In this document: positions 36,422-51,537 of the stretch, piece by piece
How the letters are laid out: each line of letters opens with the position of its first letter
Numbering within the stretch: the stretch's first letter is position 1
Assembly (NCBI RefSeq): GCF_000203795.2
Contig: NW_006281109.1
Coordinates: 722,898-786,897, forward strand
Origin: Batrachochytrium dendrobatidis JAM81
Lineage: Eukaryota; Chytridiomycota; Chytridiomycetes; Rhizophydiales
Reading direction: 5' to 3'
Length of the DNA: 64,000 bases
Program-made: the position numbers and the translations under genes
The notes under the pieces: generated by a model
The model's database searches: none
Told to the model about the DNA's origin: nothing
The model's input: the letters and a program-made list of their open reading frames with translations, nothing else

Positions 36422-39400
36422 TTATTCAGAATCATTAATATTCCAAGTTTTAAGCCATTTACGGTTGGCATAAGCATTGGGTGAACCACTCATACCAAAG
36501 GTAAGGTCAGCAAAAAATAAAAAGACGCGGAAAACGATCAACCCAATCAGCGTGACTATGGCAAAATGGAATAGTTTGCTAAATTTTCCAGAAAGATGGT
36601 CTACTAGAAAGGCAAAAGCAATAATGGCAAAGTACAACGAGGGGAAATAGTGATGGACACTGGATATAATTGAAATTACCAGCTGATAGTTAGACTCGGT
36701 TGTCAAATACAAACAGCAATCTTTATCAAACTATGCTTAAATCCAAAAAATAGGTACTGATCAATAAAACTTACTACATGACACGGCCCATGATATAGAA
36801 AGGAAAGTAGTGCAGGAACCAGCCCAAGACTCCCACTTTAGCTGCCATGTAAAAGTTGTCCCACTCATCTAACCCAAATACAGTGAGTTTTCAAATCCAA
36901 AAACATTACAAAAAGTAGTTTGTCAATTACCAAGTGAAGAAAAATCGCGACAGCCACGACGCCAACGAATAACATATATTAACGTGAGCCCAATCAAGCC
37001 AAGAAGCGATACAGTAGAGCCCCACCATACAATTGGATTGCCCAATAAATAGTACTTGATGTCCGAATCAGACCAACCACACATACGCAAGCCACGTGTC
37101 ATGAGGGGCCAGTGGTAGGGCTGTGAAACCAGTTGATCAGGTTCTTTATCTGCGTCGGGTGTGAGAGCGTTGTTGGACGACCACATGGCTACATTCAAGT
37201 CAATAAAGTCACGGAAAAATGATGATTTATACGCATTCTTGCCACCAGGAGGCACTAGTTGAAATGTAAAGTTAGTTGCAATGCTATTTACAATCCCCAA
37301 ACTAAATTAGAAAGATGACAAGCATCAAGTCAGATATCCATGCATTATCAACAGTTTAGATCGTACAATTAGAATTCACGTGTAGCTCAATATTCCAATA
37401 GTTTGCAACTTCGTCGTCCTTGGGCTTTTTTTGACACACCACTTCAATCTGCTTGAATCCCCATTGTGGCAGCGTAACACCATCGGCACGCAACAAGCAT
37501 CCACTAGTAACGTGGCGAAGACGAAAACGTGTTGTAAGAGAGCGAATACGTTTTATATTTTTTCCAACAGTCCAGTCCTATAATGAAAATAAATTATGTT
37601 GGCTAAAACATGATCATCACGATGGCTCTTGGTTAAATCAAAAAATACTTGCATCGACTTTCTCAATCTTCCACAAATCATTTTGATCGCCAAATGTAGC
37701 ATTTCCATAGCCGCTCACTTCGTAGTCGGTAGTAGTTATGGGAGCATCAACATAATGGCTGTGTATATTTTTAAAAGTAGAGATATGGACTACAGCGTGG
37801 GATTAGAATCAAATGTATTGACGTAAGCAACCCAAGACAACTTACCCAGTCGAATTTTGTCACCATCCTCGACAAATATTGGTTCTGTCATCAGATCGGT
37901 AGTGTCACCCCATGGTTTCATGATAAGAAACTCGTTGTTGGAGTCTTTATGGTGATAGCAAGTGACCTGCTGCTGGGTAGATCCAGAGGGATAACGCTGA
38001 ACATGAGAGTGCAAAAGACCACCACCACGAGCATTGTTTTTGATGGAAACTTTGGATCCAAAAGCAAGTTCTACCAAAGCACATTATAATTAGTGGATAA
38101 ATATATAGATTAGTTGTAAAAGTAGATTACTTTAAATGCATTCGGCTTACCAAGTGGGTTGGAGCTGAAATCGTTACCAACAAGACCTGCTTGAAATAGA
38201 GAGCTCATTTGAGCATCACCAGGACCAGAATGATTGAGGATAGAGAAATGCATCACAAAGGATGCAAGGTAGATACTAGCAGGAACACAGATCAAACAAA
38301 CAGCTCTGACAATCCAATGACTGCCATAAGTTTTCTAAAATAAAGACATGATAATGAGTCCAAGTGAAATCTACTTGAGCATGCAGATCAATGATAACAC
38401 GTACTAGTGACATTTTCAGGTTACCAAGCATATCCCACAATTCATCCACTGTATGGAGACCAACCAACGCAATTGAAAACAAACCAACCCATTTAACACT
38501 ATGAATAATGCAAGTATCAAACAAGTTAAATATTTACTGAATTTCAGATTAAATGTACAGTCAAGAAATTAATGATAAAGATTGAAGATACAGTTTAAAC
38601 TAACCTAAGCACAGAGCCAAGCGAGATTCCAGTAAAAAACATCCATAGAAACCATTCTGTTGAAAAAGGGCTATGTATAGAAATAGTTGAAGAATATGTT
38701 TCACTTGAAAAAACAACACTAGACAAGGTAAACTCACGCAGTTTTTTGGTAGTTATGAAACACGACAAGACAGCATACACTAAGAGCTGTAAAAAACAAA
38801 AGCATAGAATCCAGCAGAATAAATCGACTAATAGTGCACAGTGCATTATCTATTCACCAACAAGCCCAATATAGGATAAAAGGTCAGTGCTAAACATGTG
38901 GATTGAATCTAGGCTTCAAGACACGAATGCTGCAAGATAAAGTCATACCAAAGACAACCATGGAGGCAACGAGGATAGCGCCTGGATGGGACATGTGCAA
39001 ATGAATACCAGTATAGTATGCCAATGGAGCCATTAATGCACCAAAGATGGCATTGAAGAAGCGCATCACACCATAACTGAGTTCGGGAGGATATTCTGCG
39101 CCAGATTCAAAATTAAAAGTACCATTAAAGCCAGCAACCAAGCCAGCAAACCCATTTAGCATTTTCCCAAGTGGTGGATGGACATCGAAATAAAACGTTC
39201 TTTTGATATAATGTCCAGCGAATTTTCTATAATAAAACGTTGAATTAAGACATTAAAAACTGACAAGACATGAACAGTACAAGACATGAATAGCACAAGA
39301 CATACCCAAAATGTGCTTCGTCCCTGTATGAATATACACAATATAGTTAGTGAATTGTAAGAATACAAGCAGTGAATTGAAGACAAAAGAAGCAAACCAT

Positions 39401-39696
39401 ACCAAACAACATAAGCAGCCCAGTTAATCTTGTAAAGACGAGTCCACAGAGCAACAGCAGTGATGACCAGCGCAACAATAATACTTCCATGTGGCATTTT
39501 TGGTACTCCAGGCTATGACAAACCAAAGAGTGAGATTAGAGTGAACATGACGACCAACATCAGAACTCACATTAATCAAGGCATGAACTTTGTCTTCGCC
39601 GTCCTTTGAAGAAAGCAGTTGAGTTTTGTCACTGAGTTCATCGTCAGTTAGAAACCTGCTGGTCACAGCAGCAGGACGTTTGCGTAAACCGTCCAT
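36422..39696 (-). CDS. PMT2: protein O-mannosyltransferase, PMT2/POMT2 type, 14 exons
   Basis: Exons (minus order): 39696-39571, 39512-39403, 39323-39306, 39226-38949, 38849-38738, 38670-38605, 38498-38405, 38334-38151, 38070-37846, 37789-37659, 37577-37367, 37254-36931, 36868-36775, 36659-36422; 736 residues with phases closing. The donor of exon 10 (GTCGAT) is the weakest call. An 18-nt exon rebuilds VVWDEAHFGKFAGHYIK, carrying the catalytic Asp-Glu pair (~80-81). Then FYFDVHPPLGKML, SRFILLDSMLLFF, the MIR domain (ARGGGLLHSHVQRYP, QQQVTCYHHKDSNNEF) and the C-terminal membrane helices with WFLHYFPFYIMGRV follow. It transfers mannose from dolichol-P-mannose to Ser/Thr in the ER. The GGGLLHSH...QQQVTCYHH wording points to the PMT2 rather than PMT1 or PMT4 branch. 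It is divergent from NDUFB9. Confidence 0.95.
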
Positions 39697-40099
39697 TTAA
39701 TTGACAGAACTCGAAATTGACAATCTAATCAGCGAGTCTGAATAAAGTCTTGAAAGAGTTGAAAATCCAAACGACGTTCGAGTTGAATTCACATTCGATT
39801 CGATTCAATTTGAGATCATTCCGACTTTAAACCATCAGACACGATTGATTGAACTCGTTTGATTGATTGATTAACTCGATTGAACTTGTTTAAACTCTCA
39901 CTCTCTCTCTTTGTTTTAATCTAAAATTCACACTATTGTTCACAGTGTTCTTCATTAACGTATCTTTCGCGATGAATCTTCAATATTGGCCGTGTCTTGT
40001 CTTGATGCTCAACAAAAACTGATTTGAAATTCTGAATCTATTCACGTGACTCTTACTCAATTCATTTCACTTTTGTTGGTCAAATCTTTCCTCATTCAC
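39697..40099. promoter_or_regulatory. divergent promoter region PMT2 / NDUFB9
   Basis: A 403-bp spacer between two start codons pointing away from each other. It contains clustered ATTCGATTCGATTC and TTGATTGATTGATT short repeats near 39785-39880. No recognised factor site. Confidence 0.4.
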
Positions 40100-40826
40100 A
40101 TGAATTCATCCATTGTGTCCCAGGTAACTGACAAGAACAATGTTGTCAGTCTGGATTTGTTTAGAATCAATTCATGTGTTTGAATATTCTTTATACATGA
40201 CAATCCTTGTATTCGGATATTCCTTGACCTGACTTGATTCACTAATCTTGTTCTTTTTAATCATACTAACCTTGTCCTATCATATCACTCGTCTATCCGA
40301 TTCTTTTACATTTATGAATCTGTTTTAGACGCTGACTTCAGCTCACACAAGATACGTCAAGGGTCTGTATCGTCGCAGTCTTCGTTTAGCTGAAAGCTGG
40401 TATTGGCAGCGTCCAGAACAACGAGAAACTTGTGTCAAGTTACGTGCTCTTTTTGACAATGACAAGATCTTGACAAATCCAAAAGAAATCGAACTTACTC
40501 TGCTCAATGCTGAACGACTTCTTGCATTGAATGCTCATCCTACTCCTTATATTGGTGTGTTGAACCATGAATCCAGATTTTGTCACGATCTCGTTTTGAA
40601 ATGATTATCATGGAATATTCTTGTTTATTGATCTACTTTTGAATGTTTGATTAGCTCCTTCTGGATTCAACGGAACTTCGTGGGAAAGAAATCTTCCAAT
40701 TCCTGAAGAGGTATATTCATCTACATTCAACCCTATCAACCAATTCACTCACTGACAGTTGTAACTGCACTATATCATATGTTTTAGCTTATTCGTCGTG
40801 GTGTTACACCCGTTGACAACTCTTAA
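40100..40826 (+). CDS. NDUFB9: NADH dehydrogenase 1 beta subcomplex subunit 9 (LYR protein)
   Basis: Exons 40100-40123, 40329-40554, 40655-40710 and 40788-40826 give 114 residues. It begins MNSSIVSQ, then TSAHTRYVKGLYRRSLRLAESW, with the LYR tripeptide at about 21-23 and the Tyr/Arg/Trp pattern of NDUFB9 (B22/LYRM3). RETCVKLRALFD, AHPTPYI and GFNGTSWERNLPIPEEL follow. It is an accessory subunit of mitochondrial complex I that binds the acyl-carrier protein. The C-terminus is shorter than in animals. The first coding exon is only 24 nt. The presence of the subunit implies a conventional proton-pumping complex I. Confidence 0.9.
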
Positions 40827-41059
40827 TCAGCAATATAACTGAACCATGTTTTGATCAAGTGGTTTAAACTAGATCTTTACGTCATCTCAGTCACAAATAA
40901 ACTCTTCAAATACTGAACCCCGTTCAAAAAACGGACTGTCAAATATAAATCTCATAATATCAGATCTTTTACTTTGTATATCTGTGATTCTTGTCAATTT
41001 TTAGATACATGGCATTGGTCAATAGTCATCACAAGCAATCCTGATACACCGAGACTAGC

Positions 41060-44532
<3,473 letters not shown>

Positions 44533-44644
44533 TGAGTTAAACGTTCGATTATCTTGTCAAAGTAATTTATTCGGACACTCCAAGTACCCTCAGGAAAACT
44601 GAGTTGATGAATTTCTTGCAAGTTATTCTCTGTTCTTGTAATCA

Positions 44645-44878
44645 ATTAAATCGTATTCACATAAAATATTGTATTGATTTGCAAGTGTATTCAGTCAATG
44701 TGTTTCAAATGATTGCCAACAATCACTTTAATAAAAAGTGTTTTTGTTTGTCGAGCAATCCAAAACACATAAACTCGGAATGACAATTATTTAACCATTG
44801 TTTATTTCAAATAAAATAGGCAGTGGCTTCAAGATAGATACAGAAAAGTGTTCCATTTATGTGAATACGGTTGTAAAT
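44645..44878. mobile_element. MITE-like element, subtype B, with terminal inverted repeats
   Basis: About 234 bp lie between two inverted ends: left ATCGTATTCACATAAAAT (44650-44667) and right CCATTTATGTGAATACGGTTGT (44853-44874). The two ends are near-complementary over about 17 bp. Internal sequence from 44713 to 44786 is repeated almost exactly at 46925-46998. It starts 113 bp upstream of the MCM5 ATG. It has no coding capacity and is too small to be autonomous. Confidence 0.65.
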
Positions 44879-45002
44879 CTTTTGAAAATACTTGTAAAAT
44901 AATAATAAAATAACAATTACTAAACCACTTTGAATTAACACAACCATCTTGAACCCAATGGTGCTGTAATCGACATACCTACATATATGCTTCGATCCAC
45001 AT

Positions 45003-46454
45003 TCAAAGTGGTAATAGTCGATCAATTTGAGTGTCTGATACTCCCGATCTTTTGAGTCTTCTTCTAGCCTTGATCTTGGTCATGATGGCATCCGACTTGT
45101 AAATCTCAATATCACTTTTGATTTTTTCCAACCGCAGTTTCAACTCTTGTCGTTCAATCTGTAATACTAGATCGTCTTGTTCTACAAGTCGTTGCGATGT
45201 ATGTTCATCTCGTTCATGGCCAGAACTTACACGACTACGATATTTTGTTTCAATGGATGGTAAAGTATACGTGTCAGATCGACGTGACTTTTTGTGAGGT
45301 TCAGACGATGCAATCAACGATCGTTTTGATGATGAATGTGGAGTTCTGTTGGATTTTGATGCAGGACCAGGTTTATATCCGTCTTTGGATTGTTTTGTTG
45401 ATGCATTGACAATAGAGGCTCTTTTTTTATTGGCTTTACGATCCTTTAGCATAAACTGAGGAGATGCCCAATCCTCGTCGTTGTCATCGTTGGCAGTGTC
45501 GCTTATTTCGTCAGATTCATCCTCTGCATCAATCAGCGGAAATGGAAATGCGTTGGATCTGACCTTCCGAACGGTTGACTTTGACTTTTTTGACGAGGGT
45601 CGAGATACTGAAAGTGACTTTTTAACTGCAAGTGGTTTTTGAATAGAAACATGTGCTGGAATCAATTCTGGAAGTTGTGCTGGAATCAGTTCCGGAAGTT
45701 GTGCCGTATTTAGTTCCGGAATCAGTTCCGGAACAGGTGCTGCACTGAAAAGGGGATGTGTAGGTAGTGTTTCCAATGTAGCGCTACTTGCTGTGGTGTC
45801 TGGCGCAGAAGTTGCAGTGGAAACAAACGATGCTTCAGAAATCATTTCTGAAGGGTTTCCAGTATACAAAACCAGTTGATAATTAGCCAGCAGTGCATTG
45901 TCAGCGTCTAAGGATTCCCCTTGTTCAGCGATTTGACCTGAAGCGTTGACAAGACTTTGTGTTTTATCGGTAACTGAAGATGAAGGCGAAAGTGCATCAG
46001 ACTTGACAGCAGATGCAGTCTTTTTAACTCGAGCAGATGTTTTTTTTGGTATCGACTCTCTTACAGACGAGGATTGAGTTGAGTTGAGAGGATAGAATCT
46101 TGCCATGACAGGATACAGCACATCAAAGTACTTGCATTTCCGAGCAATTTTGTCAGCATTCTTGGGTTTCCCATCTGAGCCTACAGCAGAGCTTTTTAGA
46201 ATATCAACGGCTTCGTCAAATGATCGTTCCAGATTAAAAACCTTGCTTCCAATGTTTGAAGCAGATCGATGTAAAATACCGTTCTGAACAAAGACTGGAA
46301 CCATTTCTTCCAAGAGTGAGGTTTTAGTAACGGGCCCAGTCAGCCCTGCCTTTCTCCATCGCTCGTAGTTTCCTGGAGTGATTAACCAATCCACCAAAAT
46401 CTGAACTGAAGTCTTTCCGCCATCCACAGCGTCATCGTCCCAAGATATAGCCAT
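45003..46454 (-). CDS. SANT/Myb-like DNA-binding-type protein with coiled-coil tail
   Basis: Intronless ORF of 483 residues with an ATG start. The N-terminal ~120 residues (SWDDDAVDGGKTSVQILVDW, NYERWRKAGLTGPVTKTSLL, HRSASNIGSKVFNLERSFDE, RKCKYFDVLYPVM) match a trihelix/SANT-like domain. I associate it with expanded gene sets in oomycetes and early-diverging fungi, often linked to transposon-derived regulators. A disordered middle has short repeats (LPELIPA/ELIPEL, encoded near 45655-45735) and basic nuclear-signal-like clusters. The end is a charged coiled coil (QIERQELKLRLEKIKSDIEI). Lack of introns sets it apart from its neighbours. Function unknown; probably nuclear. Confidence 0.7.
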   Translation of the reverse strand: MAISWDDDAVDGGKTSVQILVDWLITPGNYERWRKAGLTGPVTKTSLLEEMVPVFVQNGILHRSASNIGSKVFNLERSFDEAVDILKSSAVGSDGKPKNADKIARKCKYFDVLYPVMARFYPLNSTQSSSVRESIPKKTSARVKKTASAVKSDALSPSSSVTDKTQSLVNASGQIAEQGESLDADNALLANYQLVLYTGNPSEMISEASFVSTATSAPDTTASSATLETLPTHPLFSAAPVPELIPELNTAQLPELIPAQLPELIPAHVSIQKPLAVKKSLSVSRPSSKKSKSTVRKVRSNAFPFPLIDAEDESDEISDTANDDNDEDWASPQFMLKDRKANKKRASIVNASTKQSKDGYKPGPASKSNRTPHSSSKRSLIASSEPHKKSRRSDTYTLPSIETKYRSRVSSGHERDEHTSQRLVEQDDLVLQIERQELKLRLEKIKSDIEIYKSDAIMTKIKARRRLKRSGVSDTQIDRLLPL

Positions 46455-46784
46455 GTTCTGAAAACTACTCGAGCAAGGTGTTTAGATTCGAGGTACTCGC
46501 AAGTTGAGTTGAAATGTCGAGCGTTTCGTGGGTTTAAAAGCGTTCAAATAAAACAAATGATTTTTGATTTTGAATTTTGAGTTGTCAATTCTTGACTTTA
46601 GTTGGCTGATCTACTAGCATAGATGTGGTCAGAATTATACTACAAACTTGATAGGTTTCAGCATGGTTAATAGTGAAAAGGGTCAAGGCTAGTAATGATT
46701 GAATAGCTGGTCTGTTTTATTCACAGTAGGTTGTGAATACGCCAATGGCTGAATATATGTTTGATTTCCATCTAGATTAGTCAG

Positions 46785-47110
46785 CAAGTATATTCAGCCA
46801 ATATATTTCAAATGGTAATGGTCAAACTTGTTGACAAGTCTACACATTCACCGAGTCGACATGATCTGCCAATCGTTTAAACAATGTCGCGATGTATCAA
46901 GCTCCATATTGTTCATTCTTGAACTTGCCAACAATCACTTTAATAAAAAGTGTTTTTGTTTGTCGAGCAATCCAAAACACATAAACTCGGAATGACAATA
47001 TCTAGTAGTAAAATCAATGAATATCTAACCATTGTTTATTCTGGAGTGAAATAGAGGCAATCATTGCAAGATGAATACAAGTGCCCCATTTACGTGAATA
47101 CGACTGCAAT
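46785..47110. mobile_element. second copy of subtype B element, with internal insertion
   Basis: 46785-46814 matches 44683-44712, and 46925-46998 matches 44713-44786 almost exactly, with ~110 bp of extra sequence between the two blocks. The right end CCATTTACGTGAATACGACTGC (47087-47108) matches the right end of the first copy. It runs into the stop codon of the LMBR1-like gene (47110-47112). The left inverted end is not clear, so this copy may be truncated. Confidence 0.6.
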
Positions 47111-49841
47111 TACCAATTAAATTTGAGCTGGTTCTCCTTTTCTTTCTTGTATGGATTGTACATATTATAAAAGAATGTAATCACCATAAATCCTAGCATC
47201 ACATACACGCACACATCAAACCCAACAGAAATGCCCTTGAGTGTTGAAATGGACACTCCGAAAATCGCTATTTTGTTAATGTGCAAGTCAAAGAGTGAGC
47301 AATTTTACTGTGTAACAAACCCAAAGTTGAATTTAAACCGAATCAACTTACATTGGTTAGATGTGTACTGTGCATAGCCTGCAAAGGCTACATTGCAGAA
47401 TTGTGCAAGCGGTAGCGAACAAAGAAGAATGATTCCTGCATTAAAGACCAGTCCACTCATAAGAGTCTCGCCAACACTTTAGATTGCGTTAGAGTTGTCA
47501 AAACCATACATGGATCATTTAAAGTTTAGTCATTTTAAACGCGTTTAAACGTTAGATCTGCAAAACTTACACTAAAGGGTGGACTGTGATAAAGACCAAT
47601 CGCATTCCAAGCTTTGCATTACCCTTTAGAACGCAAAATAAGAGGTAGAATGTAAACAGAGCATAAAGGAAAATTCCCACCACTGGCACTCCTTGTGTTA
47701 GATTAAGCATATCGTTCAAGAATGGTGAAACTGGATTGACTGCCTGTCCTCTCTGTTGCAAAAGGGAGGGAATTACATACAGTCCAATATGGATAGTCCA
47801 AAGAAGAGTCAGCAAAGTTCTAAAACCATTAGATGGTATAAAATTGAATTTCCGTTAGCACGGTTAATCTAAATAGCTGAAACAATATTCAAATATTGTA
47901 AATTGGCTTACGAGAGGCATGCCAAAAACAGTTTAATATACTGAAGCAAAATATTTCCACTTTGAAATCGATAGCATTCTTCAAGCTTTTTGTAATGGTA
48001 GTCCAAAATGATCACATCCTAAAATTCAGATACAAGATTGATTAGAAAACACGATTAGCTTTCAACCTGTATAAATTTGGTCATTTAAAGAATCAGTTTC
48101 ACAAGTATGCTTACTTTGCGGAATTGACGCTCTCGATTCTTGATCACTCGGTAGCGTTTGTTGAAACTATTGCCACGAGCAGCCTCTTTGACTTCTTGAT
48201 TGACCGTTTTACCCACTTCCATTAACAATTGAGCCTGCTGGCCAATCTTGACTTTTCTCTCAGCATATCTAGACATGGGTTGCAATTCAAACCACCATAC
48301 ATTAGTCAAGTGCAAACAGCAGCATATCTCGTGTTATTGTATTCAACCGTGATCCACACAACTTACTCAGTTGAGCTGATTGGTTTGGGTCGGTGCTGAA
48401 ACTCATTGAGCATATCGTACGGCAATGAGGCCATACCAACACCACCAAACACTGCAAAAATGATCCATCCCAGTAAAGTAATAACTGCAATAACAAACAC
48501 ACCAACAGAAACAACAACTTCGTTGACAGCTGTTACAGCGCAACAAATCTATACAATTTAAACGAGTGTCAAACATAGCATACATTCAGTCACGTCCAAT
48601 GCATGATAAAACCAACTTACTGGAGTACCACTAACACTAGCGCAACCAAATCCTGGTGAGCCAGAGGTTCCGGCGGGTGTAACAGTATAAGTTGGTGCGC
48701 TGGCATTTACAGCCAATGGTACACGCGGCGTTAATGTAATAGTTTTCCCAACTGCAGTGGTGTTGCAATAAAACTGAAAAGTATAGAATCCAGCAAGCGA
48801 GTTGGCTTCTAGATCTGTCGTGTCAAAAAGTGGCGATTGGAGATAGGTGGTGGATATTTGGGCATATCCAAGACCACCCCAGTACATGGCAGCAACAATT
48901 CCTGCTATAAATGCCAGGGTTGGAATAATCCATTTAATAGCATATCCGAATTGACCAGAAGCGGATCTTGTTGAAAAGTATATCATTTAGGTTTGATCAA
49001 ACAGACATGGGCACGCCAAGTAGTGGATTGAAAATAAATATTAGTCGCATATACTATAGGTATACCACTTGCTTTGGCATATTTATTGCCGAGAATTACG
49101 CTTAAACCCTGACAAGATCTGCGTGTTTACAAAATAGTTGCACTTGTGATTTGAATCCTTACCGTTTTGGTGCATCTTCGTCATCCTTGTTGTCTTCTCC
49201 CTCATAGTAAAACACCGTGAATGGCATGACTACCAGCACAATAATAATAGAGGTGGCATAGAATGCTAGAGTAAGGGTTTGTATAGGTATTCCACCAGGA
49301 CTTGCTCCCACACTCCCTGATTGATTCGCAACATCAAGTGGTAATAAAAAAATGTTCCATGCTGCCAATGAAAGTGAGAGTATCTACAAATCAGACATGA
49401 CAACCATGCAGTTTTCATACGATATGGACATTTTATGTTCAAGTCATGAAAACGCGCATTCAAGTTTAAACTCGTTTGTAGTTAGTGACAGATATAGCAA
49501 ACAGGCTGGAAATAGAAAGATATAAAACTATGTGTATCTGTTTACAGATGCAATAGCTTTGCAGCTGCTTTTTTAGCATTACAGTTACTACCACTTTCTA
49601 GTGTAACTAATCACCAAGCTCGTGCCAAAACAGTCAATTCAAACACGACTTGACAGTAGCATTACCAGTCTAAATTATCATGTATATATGCTACACCATC
49701 TTGACTTACCACAATTACTTTAGGAAACCATGCAACCCATTTATCTGTTGGACTTTGGAAATATACCACAAAATAAATGGCACCAATAATAACCAACACT
49801 GCAAAGAGCACTGACGTGATGATAAGTGTCAGATTAACCAT
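47110..49841 (-). CDS. LMBR1-like (LIMR family) multi-pass membrane protein, 9 exons
   Basis: Exons (minus order): 49841-49710, 49383-49163, 48966-48621, 48548-48367, 48268-48115, 48018-47912, 47819-47571, 47476-47352, 47267-47110; 557 residues, phases closing. About nine hydrophobic segments: two near the N-terminus (TLIITSVLFAVLVIIGAIYF; LSLAAWNIFLLPLD), a luminal loop of ~100 residues with Thr/Pro/Cys, FAVFGGVGMASLPYDMLNEF, then a long cytosolic helix (YAERKVKIGQQAQLLMEVGK) and further helices. GxGxxxLPxxxxxEF followed by a long coiled region is the LMBR1/LMBD1 pattern, a family that includes the lysosomal cobalamin exporter LMBD1 and lipocalin receptors. The substrate here is unknown. Confidence 0.85.
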
Positions 49842-49880
49842 ATTGCTTGTTATCTAAAGTAAAAGTCGAGTTGGATAAAA

Positions 49881-49915
49881 TATCAAATATCAAATATCAA
49901 ATATCAAATATCAAA
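49881..49915. repeat. 7-bp tandem repeat, 5 units
   Basis: Five perfect TATCAAA heptamers in the 124-bp spacer between the LMBR1-like start and the PIG-C stop. A microsatellite-like array in a likely promoter. Confidence 0.9.
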
Positions 49916-49965
49916 TCACGTTCAACATGTTTCTCTTTATTTTCATGTAATGATTAAACCAACAA

Positions 49966-51371
49966 CTATCGACCACCAGGATTAATAACAGCCTCGTCCC
50001 ATGGACCACGAATCTCACTAAGATATAAAACAGTTGACATGTTTATATAAATTAGACTTTTACAATCACATGCTTGCAACATCAAGTCATTCAACATTAC
50101 CTTTTGTATCTTTGCGCAAATACCAATAAATATGGGCCCATAAAAGTAACCAAAATCATGGAAACCATGTAAAGCACTATACTCATATGAGAAATATGCC
50201 ACATTAGTGCTACAGCAAATCCAATCAAGATCACCGTCAGAATACTATCCCAGGTTGTAGATGGATGGTACCATTCCTATTCCACAAACCAAACTATTAG
50301 GACAAGCAAGTACAAAACAAATGGTTTAAAAGGCAGCATGTTTCTTACCCGCAAAGATCGACAAAGTATTGGAAATAGAGCAAACAATTGTACTGCCAAA
50401 AGCATCAGTCCAAATACACTCATGTTGGATGATAACCGTGATGCAAGCAGCACTGATGCAAACATGGCAGCATTGATGGACAATGAATCTGGAAATCTAA
50501 ATCCAGTCTGTAAATACGAGCACAAACATTCATCACATTTCTAGCCAAACTGTACCTTGCATGAGTAGAACTTCCAGATCCATAATCATGAAAAAGTAAA
50601 TTTGCCAAAAGCATCATTATGGTCATGAACCAGATTGAATCACTACTAATATCCTTGGTTAGGTTTTTAAGAATCGGTGTCAATCCAAGCAACATAGTAA
50701 AGAACAAAACAACGCTGGACACAGTTTTTGGAACTGGATATAAACCAAGTTGAGCAGTCAGTAAAGAATCTGCTCATATTGTAATCAGTGGATCGTACCT
50801 GGACTATCACTTGGATTGTAATCCGAGTTTGCAAATCGAAGCAACATGATATACCAAAGTATATACAGACAAGCTGATACTGTGCAACTTCCAACAATAA
50901 GCACAACAGGCGAGATCCAACTATGCATGTACAGGTGTATAAACATTGCAACAAATATGACTTCTACGCTTATTTGTTGCGATACTCGGAGCGACTCGCT
51001 GACAACATTCCAGTAGTTTAATGGACGCACATTCACTTGAATAACAAGGATGAATATAAATGTTAGTTGTCAATTCGTATTCCTTTTGCTGAACAAATAA
51101 AATCATGATATTTAGATATCAACACAAGGATCATTGATGAATGCATCAGTAATAAATGCCAAGTCGATCTAAACAATCTCACTCATAATGACCCAAAATA
51201 GCTGATCTATTTAAATCTAATCTGGTCATTCATACCATTTCGTTTCATTAACTTGAGAAAGCTTGAATCTACATAATTGTCTGGATAATCCTGATGAATA
51301 TACAAAAGTTTCCGCCATTTGGGTCTAGCCACTACTCTTGAATCAGAGCTAAATTCTGTAAAAGTATTCAT
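49966..51371 (-). CDS. PIGC: GPI-GlcNAc transferase subunit C (PIG-C/Gpi2)
   Basis: Exons (minus order): 51371-51236, 51035-50799, 50733-50556, 50496-50349, 50276-50101, 50017-49966; 308 residues. The start reads MNTFTEFSSD and then WRKLLYIHQDYPDNYVDSSF, the conserved PIG-C entry motif. Multiple membrane helices follow with GLTPILKNLTKDISSDSIW, LLFHDYG, RFPDSLSINAAMFASVLLAS and the end EIRGPWDEAV. It is part of the ER complex that makes GlcNAc-PI, the first step of GPI anchor synthesis. It lies tandem with the LMBR1-like gene and divergent from EAPP; the shared upstream region carries a 358-bp element copy. Confidence 0.93.
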
Positions 51372-51537
51372 GTTTAAAGCAAGGTATTTGATATTTTGAG
51401 TAGCTGACTGAGTTTTTGATATGCAGGAGTAGCTAGCAGGTATGTTTTTATGTTAATGAGGTAGATCCATATACATGGGCACAATGCTGATAACTCTAAA
51501 TAGGCAAAATACTGGGCAAACTTTTCACTTGGATTTT

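Noticed and set aside
44807..45025. 72-codon ORF with a membrane-like segment, first taken for a decayed copy of the LMBR1-like last exon
   Set aside because: Only the repeat-element end is shared with the LMBR1 locus; the coding parts do not match.
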